Both the position numbers and the translations under genes were made by a program. The notes under the pieces are model-generated. The model had not been told where the DNA came from and did not search any database. It worked only from the letters and a program-made list of their open reading frames with translations. A stretch of DNA of 64,000 nt from JAPOVO01 sp026708165 (GTDB lineage: Bacteria; Chloroflexota; UBA11872; VXNJ01), in contig OZ242360.1 in NCBI GenBank assembly GCA_965208775.1, positions 1,488,001-1,552,000 of the forward strand. The letters are read 5' to 3'. Positions 16,887 through 23,482 of the stretch are shown piece after piece. How positions within the stretch are numbered: position 1 is the stretch's first letter; the number at the start of each line of letters is the position of its first letter.

Positions 16887-17561
16887 CTACAGAATCGGGT
16901 TGGGCAGCCAGCCATGGATAATCTCTATTTCTGACTCGCCGGCAATTCGACGCCGGGCCGCGTCGATCACCTTGAGATAGTAGCCGTCGGCAACCGGAAC
17001 AAGCATGTCCTTCCTGACGGTCACACTTCGCTGCGCCTCGGCCATCTCATACCGAACTCCGGGAACGGCATGGGTTTTGTCGGTGACCAACGCTTCGGCG
17101 TCCGGTAGCGTCAGCTCGACCAGCGCGGTGACCTCGTCGGGCTGAAGTCGATAGGCGTCCAGGGGAAGATCGTTGATCCAGATATACGTCTGGTGAAGCT
17201 CACGGTCGATCATATTTGGATCCGCGGCGTCATCCCAGCGCCGCACTCCTACGAAGCTCACGTCGTTCGCGCTGGGGCGCACTCCAAGCTCCTCTTCGAG
17301 CTCGCGGAACAGATCGGTCTCGCCCTGGAGCACGTGGCCGGCGGACGTCGTGTCCAGCTTGCCCGGCCAGGCCTGCTGGGAGAGGTGTCTCTCCTGGAAG
17401 AGCAGTCGGTGTGATCCGTCTCGGGAGCGTCGCACGATCCAGAATTGCAGAGTGAGATGCCAAAGGCCGATCTCGTGAATCCGCGACCGCGTCGAAGCAT
17501 GGCCAGTCGGCAGGCCCGATGGGAAGTAGACCTGTAGCAACTCGTCTTCGGCCGAAGGCAT
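16887..17561 (-). CDS. Nudix hydrolase-like protein with a shortened Nudix box
   Basis: A 224-residue protein resembling YfcD/isopentenyl-diphosphate-isomerase-like Nudix proteins: an N-terminal ELLQVYFPSGLPTG segment, RIHEIGLWHLTLQFWIVRR, LLFQERHLSQQAWPGKLDTT and the box GHVLQGETDLFRELEEELGV. The canonical box has seven residues between GX5E and REUXEE; here only four are present, so three residues are missing from the loop-helix. The REUXEEXGU glutamates that bind the metal remain. ATG 17561 is preferred because the family alignment begins there; the frame is open back to 17768. Substrate unknown; activity may be altered. Confidence 0.7.
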   Translation of the reverse strand: MPSAEDELLQVYFPSGLPTGHASTRSRIHEIGLWHLTLQFWIVRRSRDGSHRLLFQERHLSQQAWPGKLDTTSAGHVLQGETDLFRELEEELGVRPSANDVSFVGVRRWDDAADPNMIDRELHQTYIWINDLPLDAYRLQPDEVTALVELTLPDAEALVTDKTHAVPGVRYEMAEAQRSVTVRKDMLVPVADGYYLKVIDAARRRIAGESEIEIIHGWLPNPIL

Positions 17562-17748
17562 GTTAAATCCCGTACTCCGTCGGGCTTGGTCGATTGCGTA
17601 ATTGGGGCAGTTGCGAGGGTGATTATCCCCCGTTATCAGCAGAGTCTCCAGTTCGTTCCGCGACCGGCCTGACAAGGAGTGTCGAATCGGACAGAATGAT
17701 CGGGCGCGAAAGTAGCGCCGGCAGTTCGTCCGTTGAGGAGTCGATTCG

Positions 17749-18528
17749 ATGCGATTTGGATGCTGCACTACGGTGGAAGGGTTGGAGGCAACCCGAGAGG
17801 CCGGGTTCGACTACGCCGAGCTACAGGTAGCCGCCCTGGATCCAGAAGGCACCGAGTCCGAGTTCGCGGAAGTACGGCAGCGGATCGCCGACTCCGGTCT
17901 GCCGGTAGAGGCCTTCAACGTGTTTATCCCGGGGGTGCTGCCGGTCGTTGGCGACGGGGTCGACCGGGAGAGGCTGGACGCGTACCTGGATACGGCGCTG
18001 GGGCGCATGTCCGAGGTGGGCGCCGAAATCATCGTGTTTGGCAGCGGCGGGGCGCGGTCGACTCCCGACGGATTCGACCGAGACCGCGCAGCCGACCAGA
18101 TTGCCGGGTTTCTACACCTGGTCGCTGAGAAACTCGACCGTGTCGGCATGACCCTTGCGATCGAGCCGCTTTACAAGACGGCTTGCGACAACATCAACAC
18201 CGTCCCGGAAGCGCTGGAGATGGTGCGCCGTGTCGATCATCCGCGAATCAAGGTGCTTGCGGACCTTTTCCACATGACTTATGAGGATGACGGATTTGAA
18301 AGCCTCTCCGAGGCTGGAGCCGATTTGCGGCACGTCCACGTACCCGTGCCGCAGTTGGCGGGGATGACGCCGCGCCCGTGGGATGGGATTTACGTCGAGT
18401 TTCTCGATGCCTTGCGGGCCACCGGCTACGCGGATCGAATCAGCATCGAGGACAACGGCGGCCGATTTGAGGACTATTCGACCGAGCCGAAACGGGCTTT
18501 GGAATACATAGAGAGTGAGTGGGCCTGA
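17749..18528 (+). CDS. sugar phosphate isomerase/epimerase (xylose-isomerase-like TIM barrel)
   Basis: A 259-residue AP-endonuclease-2/xylose-isomerase-like TIM barrel. Typical blocks are GFDYAELQVAALD, AEIIVFGSGGARSTP, MTLAIEPLYKTACDNINT, IKVLADLFHMTYE, LRHVHVPVPQLAG and RISIEDNGG; E, D, H and E residues in these positions form the metal site of the family. The exact sugar cannot be told. Its stop overlaps the start of the next gene as ATGA, so the two are translationally coupled and probably serve the same breakdown pathway. Confidence 0.82.
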   Translation: MRFGCCTTVEGLEATREAGFDYAELQVAALDPEGTESEFAEVRQRIADSGLPVEAFNVFIPGVLPVVGDGVDRERLDAYLDTALGRMSEVGAEIIVFGSGGARSTPDGFDRDRAADQIAGFLHLVAEKLDRVGMTLAIEPLYKTACDNINTVPEALEMVRRVDHPRIKVLADLFHMTYEDDGFESLSEAGADLRHVHVPVPQLAGMTPRPWDGIYVEFLDALRATGYADRISIEDNGGRFEDYSTEPKRALEYIESEWA

Positions 18529-19562
18529 TGAGCGCGAACCTACAGTTTTCTATCGACGACTTCATCGACGAACTCGAGCGGCAGACTTCGAGACCGCTCG
18601 CGTTTCAGGCCGAAACCCAGCACGAGTGGATTCTGTGGAGGTCCCGGCTTCGGGCCAAGCTGTACGAGCTTATGCAGCCCTGGCCGGAGCCAGTGCCGCT
18701 CAATGTGAGAACCCTGGAGACCGTTGAGCTTGAAGGAACGACCCGGCACAAGGTGGTCTACTCCACCGAAGCCGGAGTGGACGTTCCGGCATTCCTCTTC
18801 GTTCCGGAGAACGCAGGCGAGGATAGGAGTTTGCCGGGCCTGCTGGCGGTGCATGGTCATGGCGTTGGCAAGGACGGCGTGAGCGGGGAGGCCTCCGACG
18901 TTCACAACGACTACGCCTTGCGGTTCGGCAAGCGAGGCTACGTCGTGCTGGCGCCCGACGCCCGCGGGTTCGGCGAGCGAAGTGAAGGCTTCGGCCATCC
19001 GGCGCCGGGCGAGACGACCGGAATATTCGGGCGTCGGGACGGCTGCAACGTCAGCTTCCTCAAGACGATGCTCTACGGCGTCAGCCTGATGTCGCGGAAT
19101 ACCTGGGACGACCTTAAGGCCGTTGAGGTGCTTTCGGCCCATCCCGCCGTGAACGCCGACCGGGTGGGCTGCCTGGGCCTGTCCTTCGGCGGAACCAGGA
19201 CCATGTACCTGGCCGCAATCGATCCGCGAATCAAGGTGGCGGTAATCAGCGGATACCTGACCACGTTTGCCAAATACGCCATTGAGATGGGAAATTTTTG
19301 CGGCTCGCAATTCCTTCCGGGCGTCTATCGATATGCCGACGTTCCCGACATCGTCGGCGCGATCGCTCCGCGGCCACTATTGATCGAGGCGGGAATCCGC
19401 GACGACGGCTTTCCCATCGAGACCTCGCGCGAGGCCCATGCCGTGCTGGAACGAGTCTACGCGGTGGCCGGGGCGTCGGACCGGCTGGCCAGAGACGAGT
19501 TCGACGCGGGACACGAGTTCAGCGGGCGTTTGGCGTTCGATTTCGTGGACAAGTGGCTGTAG
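18528..19562 (+). CDS. alpha/beta hydrolase of the acetyl xylan esterase/dienelactone hydrolase type
   Basis: A 344-residue serine hydrolase. The oxyanion region GLLAVHGHGVGKDG, the segment GYVVLAPDARGFGERSEG, the nucleophile elbow GCLGLSFGGTRTMYLAA (Ser in GLSFGG) and a late ARDEFDAGHEFSG with the catalytic His fit the family of bacterial acetyl-xylan-esterase-like and dienelactone-hydrolase-like enzymes. ATG 18528 overlaps the isomerase stop by one base; a GTG at 18519 is possible. No signal peptide, so it is probably cytoplasmic. The coupled sugar isomerase suggests deacylation of sugars before isomerisation, which is inference. Confidence 0.75.
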   Translation: MSANLQFSIDDFIDELERQTSRPLAFQAETQHEWILWRSRLRAKLYELMQPWPEPVPLNVRTLETVELEGTTRHKVVYSTEAGVDVPAFLFVPENAGEDRSLPGLLAVHGHGVGKDGVSGEASDVHNDYALRFGKRGYVVLAPDARGFGERSEGFGHPAPGETTGIFGRRDGCNVSFLKTMLYGVSLMSRNTWDDLKAVEVLSAHPAVNADRVGCLGLSFGGTRTMYLAAIDPRIKVAVISGYLTTFAKYAIEMGNFCGSQFLPGVYRYADVPDIVGAIAPRPLLIEAGIRDDGFPIETSREAHAVLERVYAVAGASDRLARDEFDAGHEFSGRLAFDFVDKWL

Positions 19563-19631
19563 AGACGCTGGCCCGTTAGCGAGCAATGAGCATTCGCACG
19601 GATTGCGCGCGATCTGGATGCGGGAGTTGCT

Positions 19632-19811
19632 ATGGATCGGAAGCGCAGGATTAGACAAAGAGGCCACTCGCTTGAGCGGAAGTCGAAAATTACTATGGCG
19701 CGTGCGGGGCGTCCAGAACTGATCGCTGAAGCCAATCGCGTTCGGGCCATGACGCCCGGTCCGCTGGAGGATAGCGTGTCGCTGCTGCGCGAGGATCGCG
19801 ACAGCCAGTGA
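19632..19811 (+). CDS. small 59-residue ORF with antitoxin-like C-terminus
   Basis: Open frame of 59 codons in the 313-base gap between the hydrolase and the acetyltransferase. The N-terminus is basic (MDRKRRIRQRGHSLERKS) and the C-terminus reads DSVSLLREDRDSQ, a pattern I associate with the tails of small VapB/Phd-like antitoxins. No toxin (PIN or similar) lies next to it, so it may be a remnant or not a gene. Otherwise I see nothing in this gap. Confidence 0.3.
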   Translation: MDRKRRIRQRGHSLERKSKITMARAGRPELIAEANRVRAMTPGPLEDSVSLLREDRDSQ

Positions 19812-19875
19812 CGTCTGTCATACGAGTACTGGACTTGGTCTGGCGGCGTTGCTGTGAACCTTTCGGGCTTCGGAG

Positions 19876-21075
19876 ATGACGGCCCGGACGATTCGGAATA
19901 CCGAGGATGACGATCTCTTCGAGCGGTCGCTGGAGTTGCTCGAACGGGTCTTGGGCGAAAGCCTGTCCTACTACCGCAAGGCAAGAGAACTCGATCCGCT
20001 TGTAGAGCGCAGCGATTCGCTGGTGGCGGTGGTTGACCGAAGGGTCGTCGGTCACGTGCAAGTACTGCCTCGCGAGATGCGAGTCGGACGCGCGATCCTG
20101 CGAGTCGCCGGTCTGGCGTGTCTGGTCGTCGATCCGGCCGAGCACCGCAAGGGCCACGAAAGAGCGCTCATTGAGGCCGCACTCCGTCAGGTCATGTGCG
20201 GCGGCTATCACCTTGCGATGGTCTTCGCCGCGGACGACGCGCCGTATGGCGAATTTGGGTGGGAGACGCTGCCTGTAGACACCTACTTAGCTCGTTTGGA
20301 CGAGTCCGGCGAAGCGGGACCCGCACCGCCGGGCGTTCGCCGCATGGACCCTGTGGATGACCTTGCCTGGGTCGCGGCGGTCCACGGCGGCTACGGCTCC
20401 GCATGTTCAGGCCCGCTCGTGCGGTCGCTTGGGTGGTGGTCGGGAAACATGAAGTGGATGCAGGAGAATCCTGAATCATCGTTCGTGCTGGAGCTTCATG
20501 GACGAATCGTCGGGTATGCCCGAGCCAGATATCCCGTTGCCGAGCACGGCGGCGGAGCCGTGGACTTCTATTCGATAAGCGATCTTGCCGCCCAGGATGA
20601 GGACGGCGAGAAGGCGCTGCTCGCGGCGATGGTTCAAGATGCCAAGTCGAGGGGCTTTCGACATCTCGCGGGCCAGGCGCCGGTCGCACACCGGGCGGTT
20701 GCCCTCTTGGAAGCGATAGGAATCACGGCGCGCGTGAAGAGCGACACGAGATTGAAGGTGAAACTCGTCGACTTGAAGTCTTTACTGGAAGGACTTTGGC
20801 CGGAATTCACCGCGGCGCTCTGGCAGTCTTCGTCCGGCGGTTCTGAGTCGGTCGGCATCCGGGTCGGACGGCAGACGGCCGAGCTTGGTTACCGCGACCG
20901 CACGGTTTATGTTGGCGAGGCGGGCACGCCGCTCATAGACGTTTCGGAGGCTGAGCTTTGGGCTCTCGTCATGGAAGGAGCCGTGCCGCGCGGCGCGCCG
21001 GGCAAGGGGGCGGGAGTGCTCAAAACGCTATTCCGGGAGCGCGAATTCGCCTTCTGGCGCGCCGACGTGTTTTGA
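19876..21075 (+). CDS. GNAT N-acetyltransferase of the Eis type with C-terminal SCP2-like domain
   Basis: A 399-residue protein whose length matches Eis acetyltransferases. The first GNAT domain includes LACLVVDPAEHRKGHERALI, the acetyl-CoA-binding segment (R/Q-x-x-G-x-G/A replaced here by EHRKGHERAL), and DDAPYGEFGWETLP. A second GNAT-like part follows (FVLELHGRIVGYARARYP, then ALLAAMVQDAKSRGFRHLAG), and the C-terminal about 100 residues (VGIRVGRQTAELGYRD, then LIDVSEAELWALVMEGAVP) look like the sterol-carrier-like domain of Eis. Family members acetylate aminoglycosides, polyamines or protein lysines; the substrate here is unknown. It is convergent with the LysM gene, with 2 bases between stops. 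Confidence 0.75.
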   Translation: MTARTIRNTEDDDLFERSLELLERVLGESLSYYRKARELDPLVERSDSLVAVVDRRVVGHVQVLPREMRVGRAILRVAGLACLVVDPAEHRKGHERALIEAALRQVMCGGYHLAMVFAADDAPYGEFGWETLPVDTYLARLDESGEAGPAPPGVRRMDPVDDLAWVAAVHGGYGSACSGPLVRSLGWWSGNMKWMQENPESSFVLELHGRIVGYARARYPVAEHGGGAVDFYSISDLAAQDEDGEKALLAAMVQDAKSRGFRHLAGQAPVAHRAVALLEAIGITARVKSDTRLKVKLVDLKSLLEGLWPEFTAALWQSSSGGSESVGIRVGRQTAELGYRDRTVYVGEAGTPLIDVSEAELWALVMEGAVPRGAPGKGAGVLKTLFREREFAFWRADVF

Positions 21076-21077
21076 GG

Positions 21078-21824
21078 CTATTCGCCCTCTATCGTCAGAT
21101 ACTGACTCTGCACCCAGCCGCCGTCGACCAACTCGACCCACTCGATGTCGTCGATGGTCTGCCTCGTGCCCGTCAACAGAATCTCGGCACCGCCTAAGAG
21201 GACTTCGAGTACGTCGCTGTCGGTTGTCGGCTCTTCCCGAACATTCAGACCCTCTTCGGGATCGACCGTGGCGGAAGTCGGTATCGGCGTCGGGGTAGCG
21301 GCCGGAGTTCTATCATCACCCGACGCTGTTGCGGGGATGATGAGAATGTCGCCAACCTGGATCTCGTCGGGATTTTCGATCTCGTTGGCTTCGGCAAGCT
21401 CCGCGCTGGTAAGTCCGAAGCTGTCGGCGATTTCGGAGAGCGTGTCGTTGGGCTGAACCTCGTACTCTTGCGACGTCCCCCTAGGCGCACTAGCAGGGGT
21501 AGCGGCCGCCCCGGTTGTTGGCGTAGGTTCGACGGGCGGCGGTACGGGTGTGTTCGTAGCGGCAGCGATGGCCAGAGGCGTCGCAGTCGGCGTGACCGTG
21601 GCGCTAGCGTCCGCCGCCGGTGAAGTTTGGGCCGGAGCGACGGTCACCACCGATATCGCCAGAGTAGGCTCAACCTGCGCAACCGCCGTTTGCTGTTCGG
21701 TCGGCGGAGTCTCGTTGTCGTCGCCGCCGAAGGCATTGACCAGCAAGACGACGATAAGAACGATCACTACAACTGGGACGGCAAGAAAACTTAAGAAAAG
21801 TCGATAGCGCGCCAGCTCGCCCAC
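21078..21824 (-). CDS. membrane-anchored LysM and SH3-like domain protein
   Basis: A 248-residue envelope protein. One N-terminal membrane helix (about residues 8-32) anchors it; a long Thr/Pro/Ala-rich linker spans the wall region; a LysM domain follows (EYEVQPNDTLSEIADSFGLT, then NEIENPDEIQVGDILIIP); a second linker leads to a bacterial SH3-like domain (EGLNVREEPTTDSDVLEVLL, then EWVELVDGGWVQSQYL). LysM and SH3b domains bind peptidoglycan, which fits PBP1A and Ddl elsewhere in the window. No catalytic domain is seen, so it is probably a wall-binding scaffold. Confidence 0.8.
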   Translation of the reverse strand: MGELARYRLFLSFLAVPVVVIVLIVVLLVNAFGGDDNETPPTEQQTAVAQVEPTLAISVVTVAPAQTSPAADASATVTPTATPLAIAAATNTPVPPPVEPTPTTGAAATPASAPRGTSQEYEVQPNDTLSEIADSFGLTSAELAEANEIENPDEIQVGDILIIPATASGDDRTPAATPTPIPTSATVDPEEGLNVREEPTTDSDVLEVLLGGAEILLTGTRQTIDDIEWVELVDGGWVQSQYLTIEGE

Positions 21825-21926
21825 TCCGCTCCTAACTCAGCGTCTCAGCGTTCTGCGCAAATGTTATCCCACTGATATGCCATGACAAAGCGGAGAGCAG
21901 GCGATTTCGTCACAAACGCAGTCCGG

Positions 21927-22541
21927 CTAACTGAAGCGCTCTTCCTCGAACGGGTCTCCGCGCATGTGATACCCGTTGACCTCCCAAAAGCCCGGTCTGT
22001 CTCTCGGCAGGAACTGAAGGCCGTTGACCCACTTGGCGCTCTTCCACGCGTATAGATGGGGGACTATAAGCCGCATGGGACCGCCATGCTCGCGCGCGAG
22101 CGGTTCACCGTTGCGCCTTAGCGCGAAAAGATTTTCGGGGCGATCCAGGTCGTCCAAAAGAAGGTTGGTGGTGTATCCGCCGTAGCAATGAACCATAACC
22201 GCGACGGCCTCAGGCAGGGGCTTGGCCTTTTCGAGAATGGCCTGGACAGGAATCCCGCCCCAGTCGTTGTCCATGACGCTGAAGGTTGTCACGCAGTGGA
22301 AGTCGGCGTGAATCACCACCGATCCGGCGGCCAGAAAGGTCCGGAAGTCCATGGTGAACTCCCGCTCAACCAGCCCGGTGATCGAAAACTCCCAGTCCTC
22401 CGGAGCGATATCGGGGGTGTAGCCGTAAGTTAGAACGGGCCAGTTGGTGACGGTGTGCTGGCCGGCCGGAAGCCTGTCGCCATACATCTCGTCGGCCTTC
22501 TTGCGTCTCGCTCGTCTTGAGCCGAACAGGCTTCTTACCAT
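21927..22541 (-). CDS. molybdopterin-dependent oxidoreductase, sulfite-oxidase/YedY-like
   Basis: A 204-residue Mo-cofactor oxidoreductase domain. The blocks EDWEFSITGLVEREFTMDF, DFHCVTTFSVMDNDWGGIPV (with the Mo-ligating Cys), MVHCYGGYTTNL and GGPMRLIVPHLYAWKSAKWV match the oxidoreductase molybdopterin domain. It is the short form without the C-terminal dimerisation domain of sulfite oxidases. There is no twin-arginine signal; the basic start (RSLFGSRRARRKKADEMYGD) is unlike a Tat leader, so the enzyme may be cytoplasmic. The substrate is unknown. It ends the run from the amidohydrolase, whose stop is 3 bases upstream. Confidence 0.85.
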   Translation of the reverse strand: MVRSLFGSRRARRKKADEMYGDRLPAGQHTVTNWPVLTYGYTPDIAPEDWEFSITGLVEREFTMDFRTFLAAGSVVIHADFHCVTTFSVMDNDWGGIPVQAILEKAKPLPEAVAVMVHCYGGYTTNLLLDDLDRPENLFALRRNGEPLAREHGGPMRLIVPHLYAWKSAKWVNGLQFLPRDRPGFWEVNGYHMRGDPFEEERFS

Positions 22542-22544
22542 CTT

Positions 22545-23405
22545 CTATTCCAAATCGGGTTCAAGATCAGGCGCCGTGCCGTCGGGCAGGTCCCAAAGCG
22601 ACGCGGCCGTCTTACCAAGTATCCATGCCTTGTCGTCTTCAGACAAGAACGGCAAGTCTTGTTTGACGTGATCGAGGGCGGCCTGGTAGCCGCACGCCTT
22701 GAATATGTTGGGGAAATCGGTCCCCCACAACATGCGCCGGGCGCCGAAGGCTTCCCAGACCAATTCAACGATCGGGATCGTGTCCTCGTATGGGAAATCC
22801 TCTCGGGACGCATAAAAGAGGCCCGACAGTTTTATATGCGCGCCCTCCAGCCCGGCCAGGTCGAGAATCGGGCGAAAGCTCGGATACGACGCGCCTTCCG
22901 TGACATCGGGCTTTCCCAGATGGTCGACCACAAAGCGCGTGGCTTTGAAGCGGGAGGCCAATGTTTGAACGTTTCGGGCGTGTTGCGGCTCGATTTGCAG
23001 ACACACGACCAGACCTTCGTCCGCGGCCAATTTCCACAGCGGGTCCACCGTCCCGTCCGTCAGCCAAAGACCCTCGTCGTCGCTGTCCAAATTGAGTCGG
23101 AATCCCTGGATTCGGCCCGGTTTTGCAAGAGCTCGGAGATTGTCGGCGGCATCGGGCGACCTCGGATCTACCAGCCCTATTCCAATGAGCCGTTCAGGTT
23201 GTTCCGCCAGAGAGTCTGAGAGGTAGGAGTTGTCCCACTCGTAGGGTTGCGGCTGGACGACTACGGCAACGTCCACGCCGCTCATGCCCATGGTGATGAT
23301 CAACTGCTCCAGCGGGGCGGGGTCCGGGTCGTAGGGGGCCGAGGGCGAGAGCGGATATTTGACCGAGTTTGCCGAGAAGACGTGAACGTGTGAGTCGACG
23401 ATCAT
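22545..23405 (-). CDS. amidohydrolase-2 family metal-dependent hydrolase
   Basis: A TIM-barrel metal-dependent hydrolase of 286 residues. The HxH metal site is DSHVHVF at the N-terminus; later blocks are GIGLVDPRSPDAADNLRAL, GFRLNLDSDDEGLW, RFVVDHLGKPDV and MLWGTDFPNIFKACGY, the last bearing the conserved aspartate. Members hydrolyse lactones or decarboxylate ring acids; the substrate is not evident. ATG 23405 is chosen because GGAG lies 7 bases upstream; a TTG lies two codons earlier. It shares a transcript with the molybdoenzyme gene. Confidence 0.85.
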   Translation of the reverse strand: MIVDSHVHVFSANSVKYPLSPSAPYDPDPAPLEQLIITMGMSGVDVAVVVQPQPYEWDNSYLSDSLAEQPERLIGIGLVDPRSPDAADNLRALAKPGRIQGFRLNLDSDDEGLWLTDGTVDPLWKLAADEGLVVCLQIEPQHARNVQTLASRFKATRFVVDHLGKPDVTEGASYPSFRPILDLAGLEGAHIKLSGLFYASREDFPYEDTIPIVELVWEAFGARRMLWGTDFPNIFKACGYQAALDHVKQDLPFLSEDDKAWILGKTAASLWDLPDGTAPDLEPDLE

Positions 23406-23482
23406 TTCCAATCTCCAGGTCTATGCCGAAGACGACGAAATCACGCGAGATCGAGCGGCCGAAGACCCCGCGACAGACAAGG

